This document shows positions 14,665 to 22,661 of a DNA stretch of 64,000 bases, piece after piece. Source of the stretch: Chloroflexota bacterium (GTDB lineage: Bacteria; Chloroflexota; FW602-bin22; JACPRP01); NCBI GenBank assembly GCA_016210495.1, contig JACQUC010000047.1:1-64000 (forward strand), read 5' to 3'. The notes beneath the pieces were generated by a model. The model had not been told where the DNA came from. It saw only the letters and a list, made by a program, of their open reading frames with translations, and did no database searches. Within the stretch, counting starts at the first letter, position 1. Each line of letters opens with the position of its first letter. Both the position numbers and the translations under genes were made by a program.

Positions 14665-15435
14665 TCACAGGAACCAGTAGGTGAAGATGTCGTTAAATCC
14701 GGCCAGAACCAAGACTACTCCAGCCACTCGCTCGAGAATTCGATTGGCGCGGCGCAAACCCCGGAAGCGACCAGCCCCGTTTCCGATGCCCAGCACGATC
14801 AAAGCCGTGAGGCCCAGCAGCGGCAACGTCGTGCCAAGCGCGAAGGCCGGCGAATAGAGCAGCCCGAATGGCGAGCGCAATGCCATCGGGATGGTCAGGC
14901 CGAAAAAGAGCCAGAACAGGGTCGGGCAAAAGGCCAGGGCGAACGCGACACCCAGAAGAAAGCTCCCGCGTAAGCCACCGCCAGTAGCTCGCTCCTGAAG
15001 CCATGAGCTGAGCCCGTGACCGATCGACACGTTCAACCGCAACACGCCCAGCATGAAGAGACCGATGAGGAGCATAAGCGGTCCAAGCGCCTTTCGAGCG
15101 ACGACGATAATCGGGATAGTGCCGGTGGCCAACTCCCGTCCAGCTAACACTACGGCCGTTCCTACCAGCGTGTAGATCAACATTTTGCCGAGCAGATATG
15201 CCAATGCCGAAAACACCGGCGCTCGTGGCGTATCCAAACGCCGCGCGACGAACGCCAGCGCGCTGGCGTTCGTCGAGACCTGGCACGGCGATGTTGCCCC
15301 GAGCAGGCCCAAGAGAAACGCCGCGACGATGGGCACGCCGATGCTGTTGCTGAGGGATAACAGCGGTTCGCTGACGGCAGCGTTGACCGTCGTCAGGAGG
15401 GTGTACCAGTTAAGTGCGAGCTCCCGCAGGTCCAT
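14665..15435 (-). CDS. CcdA/DsbD-like membrane thiol-disulfide transporter
   Basis: A 256-residue membrane protein with six or seven hydrophobic segments. Two conserved Cys-Pro-type motifs, GATSPCQVSTNASALAF in the first and ALAFCPTLFWLFFG in the fourth helix, are the paired redox cysteines of the CcdA/DsbD transmembrane family, which carries reducing equivalents from thioredoxin across the membrane. In metal loci such proteins probably keep extracytoplasmic metal-binding thiols reduced. Last gene of the minus-strand operon beginning near 19.4 kb, 15 bases after the DUF2933-like gene. Confidence 0.85.
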   Translation of the reverse strand: MDLRELALNWYTLLTTVNAAVSEPLLSLSNSIGVPIVAAFLLGLLGATSPCQVSTNASALAFVARRLDTPRAPVFSALAYLLGKMLIYTLVGTAVVLAGRELATGTIPIIVVARKALGPLMLLIGLFMLGVLRLNVSIGHGLSSWLQERATGGGLRGSFLLGVAFALAFCPTLFWLFFGLTIPMALRSPFGLLYSPAFALGTTLPLLGLTALIVLGIGNGAGRFRGLRRANRILERVAGVVLVLAGFNDIFTYWFL

Positions 15436-15450
15436 CTTCGCCGTCTCTCG

Positions 15451-15891
15451 CTAGTTTCGTGCCAGGGAGGTCTCGCCGTCATCCCCGCTTGAGATGGCAG
15501 CCGCCACCGGCAGGCCCTGCGGAGCCTCCCCCGAACCGTCGTCGTTCGAGGTCGACTGTGGCGGCTCGGCTTGATCCAGTGTCTTGATCTGGGCGGCAAG
15601 TGCCGCTTGCTGCGCCTGCACCATCAAGAGTTGCTCTTTCAGTTGCCTTAGCTGCTCTTCCCGCGTCAGGGCTGTGCCCGCGGCTTTGGGCACCTGCTGC
15701 CCCTGCTGCTCGCACTGACCTCCCCCCATGCCTTTGCCCATAAACCACATCATCAACAGCATCGAAAGCGGGCATGCCGCCAGCAGCAGTAGCGGCAACG
15801 CGCCCAGCCCGAAGTTCGGAGCAAACGCGTAAATCCCGACGGCCGCCACCGCGAGGCCAGCAAGCACTTTCCAGTTCAAACACGTCTTCAT
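15451..15891 (-). CDS. DUF2933-like small membrane protein
   Basis: A 146-residue protein. Two hydrophobic segments (about residues 8-28 and 31-50, with LLLLAACPLSMLLMMWFMG) precede GKGMGGGQCEQQ, then a coiled-coil-like region (EEQLRQLKEQLLMVQAQQAA) and an acidic, Ser-rich tail. The Cys-Pro helix followed by a Met/Gly/His-type stretch resembles DUF2933 proteins, which recur in copper-resistance loci. The longer coiled-coil tail is unusual for the family. Function unknown. Confidence 0.7.
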   Translation of the reverse strand: MKTCLNWKVLAGLAVAAVGIYAFAPNFGLGALPLLLLAACPLSMLLMMWFMGKGMGGGQCEQQGQQVPKAAGTALTREEQLRQLKEQLLMVQAQQAALAAQIKTLDQAEPPQSTSNDDGSGEAPQGLPVAAAISSGDDGETSLARN

Positions 15892-15912
15892 CTGATAGAT
15901 TCTCCTTTGTTG

Positions 15913-16185
15913 CTACGGGATTCGACCAGCTTGGCTAGGTTCGTTCTCAGATGCCGGCGTCGAGCCGTGCTGCAAGGCGCGTCCCAGCCGCCACAAGGCC
16001 GGCAGCCCGAGATCCTGCTGCCCTTCCGGCGTGATACCTGCCAACCGGTGCGCATCCCGCGCGGTTCGACAGAGGAGGACAAAGCCGCCAACAATGAGGC
16101 CGGCCAGACCCACTGCCACCAGTGTGCACAGGGTTATCGCATCCACGCCAGAAACATCGAGCCCGAAAAGCGTTAGAACGTCCAT
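15913..16185 (-). CDS. Small single-helix membrane protein, function unknown
   Basis: A 90-residue protein with one long hydrophobic stretch (about residues 14-40, ITLCTLVAVGLAGLIVGGFV and following) and a polar C-terminal half. ATG at 16185 is chosen because GAAGGA lies six bases upstream and it sits eight bases after the M56 peptidase gene. No family recognised. Part of the BlaI-regulated minus-strand operon. Confidence 0.65.
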   Translation of the reverse strand: MDVLTLFGLDVSGVDAITLCTLVAVGLAGLIVGGFVLLCRTARDAHRLAGITPEGQQDLGLPALWRLGRALQHGSTPASENEPSQAGRIP

Positions 16186-16193
16186 GTCGTCCT

Positions 16194-17141
16194 TCAAAAC
16201 GAATGTGCGCTGCACACTAGCGGGAACGCACTGGCCGCCAGCAACCGAGGCACTAATCCCGTGACAAGTGCCAGGCCCACTCCAGCTAATAGCCAGGCAG
16301 CAAGTGAAGACGGGCACTTCGCCCTATCGTCGAGTAGGCGGCTCAGGCGCTCTTCCAGCAACGTCGCGTTCCCGGCATAGCCGGGCAGGCCAGCAATGGC
16401 GAGTGGTTGCGTCTGAGTGCTGCCACGCCAGATCTTCCCCAGCGCCCTCGCCATCGCCAGCGGCCGGTTTGTGGCCTCCACGGCCAGGGCATCGGCCACC
16501 AGCTCCTCGTCGGCCTCCAGCACGCGTAAGGCATACCAAGCGCCGGGCAGGTAGACCATCATATCGCGCAGCAGGCGCCCGAGCCAACGCGTCAAGTAAT
16601 CTCGCTGTGCCAAATGGGCCAGCTCGTGGGCGAGCACTGCCTCCACCTCACGATGCTCCAGTCGCTCGATCAACCAGCGCGAGAGCACGATGGTTGGCTG
16701 CCGCAGTCCGCCGCCGACCGCTAACGGCAGGTCGACCTCTAGCACCCGCAACAATGGCGTGTTGATGCCCAGGCGCCCACCTAACCGGGCAACAGTCGGT
16801 GCAATTCCCCCTTCGCCAAGTGGCGGACAAACCGCTAGCAGTCGTTCGACTAACATCAGGCGCGCAAGGTTCACGCCGACGGCGATCACAGCAATGCTCC
16901 CAACCGCCAGCACCAGGGCTGAGCTGGCCACCAGATCCCAACCGGCGATTGGGGCACATTCTGGCCAGAAGCGCGGGACAATGTGGAAGCCTGCCAGCCC
17001 CAAGACGAACGGCGGTGCGGCCAACACAACTAAAGCCAGCGGACGTCGTGCCCCGACAGGAGCGAGTCGTAGCCCCAGCGCACCAAGGCCACCTAACACG
17101 CCAGCCAGCAGCAGCGCCGACAGGAGGAAAAGCGTGTGCAC
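16194..17141 (-). CDS. M56-family membrane metallopeptidase (BlaR1/CopR-like)
   Basis: A 315-residue integral membrane protease. Hydrophobic segments at the N-terminus and around residues 80-105 flank the zinc motif HELAHLAQRDYLTRWLGR (HExxH), with a downstream glutamate in VLEADEELVADALAV as third ligand, and a C-terminal helix. Unlike BlaR1 there is no penicillin-binding sensor domain. GTG at 17141 overlaps the stop of the BlaI-type gene (TAGTG), the classic BlaI-M56 pair in which the peptidase triggers repressor cleavage. In this context the signal is probably a metal rather than a beta-lactam. Confidence 0.88.
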   Translation of the reverse strand: MHTLFLLSALLLAGVLGGLGALGLRLAPVGARRPLALVVLAAPPFVLGLAGFHIVPRFWPECAPIAGWDLVASSALVLAVGSIAVIAVGVNLARLMLVERLLAVCPPLGEGGIAPTVARLGGRLGINTPLLRVLEVDLPLAVGGGLRQPTIVLSRWLIERLEHREVEAVLAHELAHLAQRDYLTRWLGRLLRDMMVYLPGAWYALRVLEADEELVADALAVEATNRPLAMARALGKIWRGSTQTQPLAIAGLPGYAGNATLLEERLSRLLDDRAKCPSSLAAWLLAGVGLALVTGLVPRLLAASAFPLVCSAHSF

Positions 17142-17581
17142 TACTCTGTCTCCTCGGCCGCCTGCCGCCGCTCGATGCTCTCCAGCAACCGTTCCAATCG
17201 CATCTGCAAAGCCGGGTCGTCCAGTCGCCGCAAGTGCGCCCGGGTGGCGCCGCTGAAATTCGCCAGCAGTCGCTCCAATGCTTCGCCGACGAACCGTTCG
17301 ACAAACGCGTCTCGGCTCAGCGCCGCCTGATAGACGTAGGCCGTTCCGCTGCGCTCGGCCGCCAGCAGCCCCTTGCGGGCCAGGCGGGTCATCGTATTCA
17401 TTACCGTCGTGTACATTATGTCCCGCTGAGCGTGGATCCCCTCCCAGACCTCACGAACGGTAATACCCTCATTGCCGGGCTTCCGCCACACCGCTTCCAT
17501 GACCTCCGCCTCGAGATCGCCCAAGGCAGCGCGAACGCCTGGCCGATCCAGGCGCAGTGTATTGATTTCCGGTTCGGTCAT
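17141..17581 (-). CDS. BlaI/MecI/CopY-family repressor
   Basis: A 146-residue winged-helix repressor: LGDLEAEVMEAVWRKPGNEG, VREVWEGIHAQRDIMYTTVM and NTMTRLARKGLLAAERSG are the typical BlaI DNA-binding region, and the C-terminal dimer region holds AFVERFVGEALERLLANFSG. ATG at 17581 is chosen for the AAAGGAGC six bases upstream. Coupled to the M56 peptidase. TACTACA half-sites of BlaI type lie in the promoter at 19460-19520, so it most likely represses its own operon. Confidence 0.9.
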   Translation of the reverse strand: MTEPEINTLRLDRPGVRAALGDLEAEVMEAVWRKPGNEGITVREVWEGIHAQRDIMYTTVMNTMTRLARKGLLAAERSGTAYVYQAALSRDAFVERFVGEALERLLANFSGATRAHLRRLDDPALQMRLERLLESIERRQAAEETE

Positions 17582-17680
17582 CGCAAGCTCCTTTCCGCTG
17601 GCGAATGTAAGCGTCACTGCCTACCGATCATCGCCACTATGAAATACCACGTCCGCCTCCGTCAGCAGGCGGTGACCACG

Positions 17681-18433
17681 CTATCTGCCCGTCCTTGACC
17701 ATCCGGGAAACAACATAGGCGTGCGAGCGGCATAGGCGGTCCAACGCTCGCCGAAATGTGCCGCTAGCTCGCGTTCCTCCCGCCGGGCCAGTCGCACGTA
17801 CATCACGACCAGGAATGGAAACAGCGCCAGCGTTGGCAGCGTCGGCCACTGGATCAGGAAGCCGACGATCACGAGCAAGAACCCAATGTACTGGGGATGG
17901 CGCACGAAGCGATACAGGCCAGTAGTCACAAGCTCTCCCTTCGCTCGCCAGACCTGCCACCAGCCAGCGGCCATCAACGCCAATCCAAAGACGATCAGCA
18001 CAGAGCTAATCGCCATCACGAGAGCTACACCCTGGGCCAGCGGGACAAAGCCAAGCCGGTCGAGCAGCACAGCCCAGAGGTGCCCCTCAAGCCCGCCCAG
18101 GCCGAGGTTCACTCCCAGCACTGACCCTACCAGGTAGATGGTGAGTGGCAGGCCGAACATCTCGGCGAACAGGGCTACCAGGTAGGCCTCGGCTAGCCCC
18201 AGGTGGCGCCACTCACGGCGCCGTGGCGAGCGCAGGAATGCCAGCACGAAGGCAGAGAAGAAGAGCACGGCAAAGACCACTAGGCCCCAATTACCATACC
18301 ACGGCCGGTCCACCCGCTCTGCCTGAACGGCCGCGTCCCCGAACACGTAGGCGTAAGCAAACGAGCCCGCGAGGAACAGGACCGCAAGGGCGAAGGCGGC
18401 CCAGGCGAGACGACCAAGATCCCGGCTCGTCAT
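17681..18433 (-). CDS. Membrane methyltransferase of the ICMT/PEMT-like family
   Basis: A 250-residue protein with about six hydrophobic segments and the motif GLYRFVRHPQYIGFLLVIVG, followed by RREERELAAHFGERWTAYAA, the SAM-binding C-terminal signature of isoprenylcysteine carboxyl methyltransferase-like proteins. Substrate unknown; bacterial members may methylate lipids or thiols. ATG at 18433 overlaps the stop of the BNR-repeat gene (ATGA) and has GGGAGGG upstream. Homologues often sit in bacterial metal-resistance operons. Confidence 0.85.
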   Translation of the reverse strand: MTSRDLGRLAWAAFALAVLFLAGSFAYAYVFGDAAVQAERVDRPWYGNWGLVVFAVLFFSAFVLAFLRSPRRREWRHLGLAEAYLVALFAEMFGLPLTIYLVGSVLGVNLGLGGLEGHLWAVLLDRLGFVPLAQGVALVMAISSVLIVFGLALMAAGWWQVWRAKGELVTTGLYRFVRHPQYIGFLLVIVGFLIQWPTLPTLALFPFLVVMYVRLARREERELAAHFGERWTAYAARTPMLFPGWSRTGR

Positions 18434-19386
18434 AGGTTCCCTCCCCACGTCGAGCCACCATCCTCGCTCCGGTACAACCGTCCTTCACCCGCGCGCACAA
18501 ACTCGATGGCCAATACGACCTTGGCATTGCTTGGGCTGATCGCAAGGGTGACAACATTCTTGCCGGGGAAGGGCAGCTTGCGCCAACTCGCGCCAACATC
18601 GTCGCTTCGGTACAGGCCGCTGTCGGTGCCGGCGAAGACTGTCTGCCGATTCGTTAGGTCGACCGCCAAAGCTGCCACGTTTGAGCCGCCGAGACCTTTG
18701 TTGCTCTGAGTCCAGGTCTTACCAGCATCGACGCTCTTCAGCACGCCTTTGCTCATGCTCCCCGCGAAAAGCGTCTGGGTGGAACCAGCCACCAACGCCA
18801 TAACGTCCTTTGGCAACTGGTCGCTTTGCTTCTGCCACTGCTTGCCGCCATCAGAGCTGGTGAACACGCCATAGCCGACGACGTAGGCGAAGAGCCGGTT
18901 GGGCTCATCCGGGCTCAACGCGAAGCCGTGAATGTCGCTGCCCGGCAGATTGTTGGCGAGTGGCTGCCAGGCGACACCGCCGTCCATACTGGCATAAAGG
19001 ATGTCGTGGCCAGCCAGGTACACCTGGCGCGGGCTAGCTGGGCTAATGTTCAGTCCCATAGCATCGAAGTTGCGGCGTGAGACCAACGAGCGCCAGGTTC
19101 GGCCACCATCGTCGCTGCGCATGACGCCGTTATGGTGACCGAACAAGACGACGTTGGCGTCGTCAGGGCTAAGCGCCAGCGCGTGAAAGTCGCTGGCCTG
19201 GAGCACGGCGAGCGGTGTGTCGCCGCTGGGTCTGGCCATTAGGTACACCACAGTAGCGGCTACGAGAGAGAGCGCTAGCCCGAGCACGAGCCAACGCCGC
19301 GACAGACCGCCGCCGCTCCTCTGCTCTTTGGGCCGCGCATCAGCACGGCCGGCTTTGGAAAAATGCCTACTGGTCGAATGCGACAT
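18430..19386 (-). CDS. Membrane-anchored BNR/VPS10-type repeat protein
   Basis: A 318-residue protein with an N-terminal anchor helix (RRWLVLGLALSLVAATVVYL, about residues 30-50) and a beta-propeller made of repeated SxDGGxTW motifs: SDDGGRTWRSL, SMDGGVAWQPL, SSDGGKQWQKQ, SVDAGKTWTQS, SDDVGASWRKL and SEDGGSTWGG. It resembles the F510_1955-type glycosylhydrolase-like proteins; no catalytic residues can be assigned. The domain should face outwards. Start ATG at 19386 follows GGAGGTTTATGG. First gene of the BlaI-controlled operon. Confidence 0.85.
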   Translation of the reverse strand: MSHSTSRHFSKAGRADARPKEQRSGGGLSRRWLVLGLALSLVAATVVYLMARPSGDTPLAVLQASDFHALALSPDDANVVLFGHHNGVMRSDDGGRTWRSLVSRRNFDAMGLNISPASPRQVYLAGHDILYASMDGGVAWQPLANNLPGSDIHGFALSPDEPNRLFAYVVGYGVFTSSDGGKQWQKQSDQLPKDVMALVAGSTQTLFAGSMSKGVLKSVDAGKTWTQSNKGLGGSNVAALAVDLTNRQTVFAGTDSGLYRSDDVGASWRKLPFPGKNVVTLAISPSNAKVVLAIEFVRAGEGRLYRSEDGGSTWGGNL

Positions 19387-19459
19387 CCATAAACCTCCAA
19401 TAAGCTCTCCGTCTGAGTGGGCAAGATGAGCACTCGCCGCTAGCCACATTATTTGTTGC

Positions 19460-19520
19460 TGTAGTACGACCGCTCATCGTAAAGCGGCTAGATCATATTC
19501 CATTGTAGTACGATTGTCAA
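19460..19520 (-). promoter_or_regulatory. Promoter with two BlaI/CopY-type half-sites
   Basis: Minus strand TTGACA (19515-19520), 17-base spacer, TATGAT (19492-19497). The spacer contains CGTACTACA (19504-19512) and the same nonamer recurs at 19460-19468. TACTACA is the MecI/BlaI half-site, so repression by the operon's own BlaI-family protein is likely. Confidence 0.75.
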
Positions 19521-19635
19521 TCATAGATCGACGGAAGCTGGCACAACCAGCACGACTTGTGCCGCTCTCATCGCTGTGCGACGGCACGCATTCTGCGGCC
19601 TGGGTCTGGAGAGTCCACGGAAGGAGGGCGATAGT

Positions 19636-19908
19636 ATGATCAGAATCGTGCCATTCGCCACCGCCCTGGCGGCGATTTCGGCGGTTTGCTACTTGATAGG
19701 TGTGGTAATTGCCCTGGCAGCCCCAGGTGCGTTTATGGCACTCATGGAGGCCTGGTCACTGCTGAACCTGGCCGGTCTCGTTGCGCTCGTGACGCTCCCA
19801 GGGTTCATTGTCGGGCTCGTTACGGTGACCGCGGGCGCCTGGCTGTTTGGCGCAGCGTTTGCCGCGATTTACAACCTGCTGACCCAGGCTGACACGGCTC
19901 GCGCGTAA
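19636..19908 (+). CDS. DUF5676-like two-helix membrane protein
   Basis: A 90-residue protein with two long hydrophobic segments (about residues 8-35 and 40-75), containing FATALAAISAVCYLIGVVIA and WLFGAAFAAIYNLL. It resembles the short DUF5676 proteins that recur near copper and other metal-resistance genes. AAGGAGGG lies upstream of the ATG. Divergent from the BlaI-controlled operon. Function unknown. Confidence 0.75.
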   Translation: MIRIVPFATALAAISAVCYLIGVVIALAAPGAFMALMEAWSLLNLAGLVALVTLPGFIVGLVTVTAGAWLFGAAFAAIYNLLTQADTARA

Positions 19909-20025
19909 CGGCGACAAAATCCATGCCAAGCGGCCGTTTCGTGCTGCCGAGACAGGGGACGGACTGCGCCTCCTGCAACTGGGGCATTGTTGCAATCTAG
20001 CGTACGCTACTTGGGATGACGGCAC

Positions 20026-20054
20026 TTGACAAGCAGGAGTGGGCCTGCTACCAT
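20026..20054 (+). promoter_or_regulatory. Promoter of the riboswitch-controlled cbtBA transcript
   Basis: TTGACA (20026-20031) with TACCAT (20049-20054) 17 bases downstream, immediately before the cobalamin riboswitch. The -10 box is imperfect and TATAGT at 20054 is an alternative. Confidence 0.55.
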
Positions 20055-20065
20055 ATAGTCACGTG

Positions 20066-20215
20066 ATCCACAACTGAATAGTGTTGGCAGAGATGCTCCA
20101 GCCGGGATTGGGGCTCGCGAGGGGAAATCCGGTGTGATTCCGGTGCTGTCCCGCAACTGTGATTCGGTCAACGCCGATAAGCCAGGCCTACCGCCTCTGC
20201 CGCGTGCTGACGGCC
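20066..20215 (+). ncRNA. Cobalamin (B12) riboswitch
   Basis: Conserved aptamer blocks are present in order: GGGGAAATCCGGTGTGATTC, CCGGTGCTGTCCCGCAACTG (the B12 box) and AAGCCAGGCCTACC at the 3' side. It precedes an intrinsic terminator and the cobalt-transporter genes cbtB-cbtA, so cobalamin should switch cobalt uptake off by premature termination. The 5' boundary is approximate. Confidence 0.93.
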
Positions 20216-20252
20216 TTCGAGGAAAGGTGCGGGCAGGTGTAGTCGAAGAAGA

Positions 20253-20294
20253 CTCCCCCTCCCTGTCATTGTACAAGGGCTGGGGGTGTTTTGT
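20253..20294 (+). terminator. Intrinsic terminator of the B12 riboswitch expression platform
   Basis: CCCCC-T-CCCT (20255-20264) pairs with AGGG-CT-GGGGG (20276-20286), followed by TGTTTTGTT. Its position 40 bases after the aptamer and 250 bases before cbtB fits ligand-dependent attenuation. The remaining leader up to 20548 holds no convincing gene. Confidence 0.8.
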
Positions 20295-20548
20295 TGCCCC
20301 TGGTCTGGCGAAGGACAGGGTGTTTCTGTTACGCCTTGCATCTTTTACCACATCCTTGGCCCGCTCCTGATTGGCCGTCGAACAGTTTTGTAAAGCCTCT
20401 GGCATGTTAGCTTGCTTGCTGCCAGCGCAAGGCCCAATTTGGTATGCCGGAGCCAGAGGCGAAGTCGGAAGGAGGTGATGCCACCGTTCACTTCTTATTG
20501 TTACGAGCGTTACCAAGATCGCTTTGATTTGAAGGAGGAGTATCTTCG

Positions 20549-20755
20549 ATGGGACATGTCTTTACGCCAGTGGCGACACACGACTGGCGAATTCCCACGG
20601 GCGCACTTCTGGTGGGCCTACTAGCATTCTACATCCTGGCGCTCGATCAGGGGTTACTCTTGTCGTTGGTCCAGGGAAACGTCGCTTTCGATCACAACCT
20701 GGTTCACGAGATCGTCCACGATGCACGGCACGCGGCCGGTTTTCCCTGCCATTGA
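20549..20755 (+). CDS. cbtB: Cobalt transporter subunit CbtB
   Basis: A 68-residue protein with one transmembrane helix (PTGALLVGLLAFYILALDQG) and the signature C-terminal His-rich metal motif VHEIVHDARHAAGFPCH, which defines CbtB. Start ATG has GGAGGAG upstream. The gene follows a B12 riboswitch and precedes cbtA by 217 bases. CbtAB is a predicted cobalt importer serving B12 synthesis or use. Confidence 0.93.
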   Translation: MGHVFTPVATHDWRIPTGALLVGLLAFYILALDQGLLLSLVQGNVAFDHNLVHEIVHDARHAAGFPCH

Positions 20756-20854
20756 TAACCAGGGACTAAAGTAGGCGAGGTTTCGCATCTTCTACTGTAA
20801 GTGGTCGTCCGCTCACGGACTCCGCGTACACCTGTGGTGTTGGGCGGAGAGACC

Positions 20855-20902
20855 TGAGGAGGGCTGCTCTAACTACGGGCGATCAGCTCGCAGCCTTCCT
20901 CA
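20855..20902 (+). promoter_or_regulatory. Strong hairpin between cbtB and cbtA
   Basis: TGAGGAGGGCTGC (20855-20867) pairs with GCAGCCTTCCTCA (20890-20902) over 13 positions with one mismatch. No T-run follows, so it may stabilise or partly attenuate the cbtB-cbtA transcript rather than end it. Confidence 0.55.
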
Positions 20903-20972
20903 TCACCACTACTGAATTTGTCTAGTGTCTACACACGGGTGAGATGAGAGCCACGAGTTGAGAGGAGAGGTG

Positions 20973-21737
20973 ATGGCATCAAGATCGTTAGGGAGCATTA
21001 TCGTGAGCGCGGTCATCGTAGGGTTGATAGCTGGGCTGCTGGTGGCAGTATTCCATCTCGTGCTAACCGAGCCCATCATCGAGCGCTCGATAGAAATAGA
21101 GAAATCGCTACGTCAGATCCAGGAGGCTACCGGCGAAACCCTCCTGGTGGACCGCAATACACAGCGGGGAGGACTGTTCCTGGGCTTCCTGATGTACGGG
21201 CTCACGTGGGGTCTTCTTTTTAGTGTGACGTATCATCTTGTGCAGAATCGGCTGCACGATATGAGTACGTCGTTGCGCAGCTCAGTCCTGGCGCTGCTCA
21301 CCGGTTGGTCGGTGGCCCTTTTCCCCTTCCTGAAGTATCCCGCAAATCCGCCGGGCGTGGGCGATCCGGAGACTATTCAGTATCGACAGATCTTATACCT
21401 GGCCTTCATCGCTCTCTCGGTGGTGATCACTTGCCTGGCTTTTGTGATTCAACGGCATCTGAGTCGCCCTAGTGCCAGAGGTCGAAGCACATGGTCGAAG
21501 TGGGCAATCGTGCTGGGGGCCTACGCTGCGCCGGCGTTGCTGTTGTACACAGCGTTTCCGCCAAATCCCGATGCCGTCCTGATGCCGGCCGGCCTGGTGT
21601 GGATGTTCCGTGTTCTGTCCTTCGCCGGCCTGGCCCTTTTCTGGATCGCCTATGCAGCAGGGTTTGCCTGGTTGGCCATTCGAGCCGAGCGACCAGAGCG
21701 GGCCAGGAATGTTACGTTTGCCACCAAGAAGGCCTGA
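20973..21737 (+). CDS. cbtA: Cobalt transporter subunit CbtA
   Basis: A 254-residue membrane protein with five or six hydrophobic segments. The first helix GSIIVSAVIVGLIAGLLVAV, RGGLFLGFLMYGLTWGLLFS, FLKYPANPPGVGDPETI and YTAFPPNPDAVLMPAGLVW are CbtA landmarks. ATG at 20973 is chosen for AGAGGAGAGGTG directly upstream. It works with CbtB in predicted cobalt uptake under the B12 riboswitch. Confidence 0.9.
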   Translation: MASRSLGSIIVSAVIVGLIAGLLVAVFHLVLTEPIIERSIEIEKSLRQIQEATGETLLVDRNTQRGGLFLGFLMYGLTWGLLFSVTYHLVQNRLHDMSTSLRSSVLALLTGWSVALFPFLKYPANPPGVGDPETIQYRQILYLAFIALSVVITCLAFVIQRHLSRPSARGRSTWSKWAIVLGAYAAPALLLYTAFPPNPDAVLMPAGLVWMFRVLSFAGLALFWIAYAAGFAWLAIRAERPERARNVTFATKKA

Positions 21738-21851
21738 TACATGTTCTTGTTGAGCTTGTGATCTGCGACGTCGCTGGTGTCAAGGAACGTAGCTTCCAAT
21801 GGAACGTGCCGCGATGAGCTAGACACGGGAGAACTGGCAGACGCAGCCTGA

Positions 21852-22472
21852 TCACCTCAAAGCACCAATTTGCCGTAGCGCATCTCCCAGGGGCACGTTG
21901 ATGGCAAAACGCTTGACCTCCCCGTCAAAGGGCCAGAGATCGTACGTCGTGGGGGCTTCGTGCATCTCTTCTTGATTGATCATAACCTTGGAGGGCAGCC
22001 TTGGCGTCTTTAGAGCCTGCTCGATCAGCCCCAGCGGAGGGTGGCCAAGCAGCACGACGATCGCATCTTCCCGCTGAACAAAAGTGAACATGTAGCTACT
22101 GAAGTCCTTCGGGAGCGCCGTCGCGTCCGCCATGGTCGTGAGGGCCTTCATTCCGTCCGGTTGTTGGAAGTTGTGCGAAACCACCTTGGACCATCCACGA
22201 CCTCTCGCCGCTGGATTCAGTACCTCTTCCACGAAGGGTGGGCAATCGTGTCAGGTCGGGCTGAAGAATGTGTGCATGTCGCCAACCTTGGAGTCGGAGC
22301 TCAGTGGAACTCTTGGCTTCGCGCTCGCCGGCTGGGGAGAAAATGCGATGAGCGCGATCACGATAGCCGAGATGGCCGCAACAACAGCAGTTGCTAGCCA
22401 AACCTTGCTCCGCCGCGCTCCTCCCTCTCGCCTCTGAACCTGTAGCGTCTGCTTCCGGCTTTTCTTGGTCAT
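21852..22472 (-). CDS. Membrane-anchored UxxC protein with in-frame TGA (putative selenocysteine 74)
   Basis: A 206-residue product if TGA at 22251-22253 is decoded. A basic N-terminus and one helix (VWLATAVVAAISAIVIALIA, about residues 24-43) anchor an extracytoplasmic domain that begins KVGDMHTFFSPT-U-HDCPPFVEEVLNPAARG, a thioredoxin-like strand followed by UxxC where CxxC is expected. The frame stays open for 132 codons after the TGA, with a sensible soluble domain (FTFVQREDAIVVLLGHPP and DLWPFDGEVKRFAINVPLG). A hairpin with loop GUG starts 11 bases after the TGA. The named function is unknown; a redox or metal-thiol role is inferred. Convergent with cbtA. Confidence 0.75.
22222..22239 (-). 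promoter_or_regulatory. Candidate SECIS hairpin in the UxxC gene
   Basis: ACCCUUC pairs with GAAGAGGU (one bulged A) around the loop GUG. The loop G is 19 bases after the UGA, the same distance as in E. coli fdhF. The loop has G-U but only three bases, so support is moderate. Confidence 0.5.
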
Positions 22473-22631
22473 AGAGCAAACATAAGTCCCGTACCTTAGA
22501 GCAAGCTGAGATGAAGCTTAGAGAAAGGCTACTATCTAGGTTTCCACCCACCCCACTCTGATCGGTGAAACAGAATAGTTCGCAATGCGACTATATCAGA
22601 TAGCGCAGATCAAAAAAATACGATTAAGCAC

Positions 22632-22661
22632 TTGACAGTACTCTTTTCTTTATGCTAAGAT
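22632..22661 (+). promoter_or_regulatory. Likely promoter of the polysaccharide cluster
   Basis: TTGACA (22632-22637), an 18-base spacer and TAAGAT (22656-22661), at the head of a run of more than 40 kb of plus-strand genes. Confidence 0.65.

Noticed and set aside
20412..20624. Small gene overlapping cbtB (ATG at 20478 after GAAGGAGGTG)
   Set aside because: The Shine-Dalgarno-like stretch abuts the ATG with no spacer, the product has no recognisable features, and it overlaps the well-supported cbtB start in another frame.
5711..22253. Genome-wide reassignment of TGA to Trp, Gly or another amino acid instead of selenocysteine
   Set aside because: TGA ends many intact genes in the window at family-typical lengths (for example cbtA, wzt, glucose dehydrogenase), and each recoded gene has only one TGA, always at a metal or redox cysteine.
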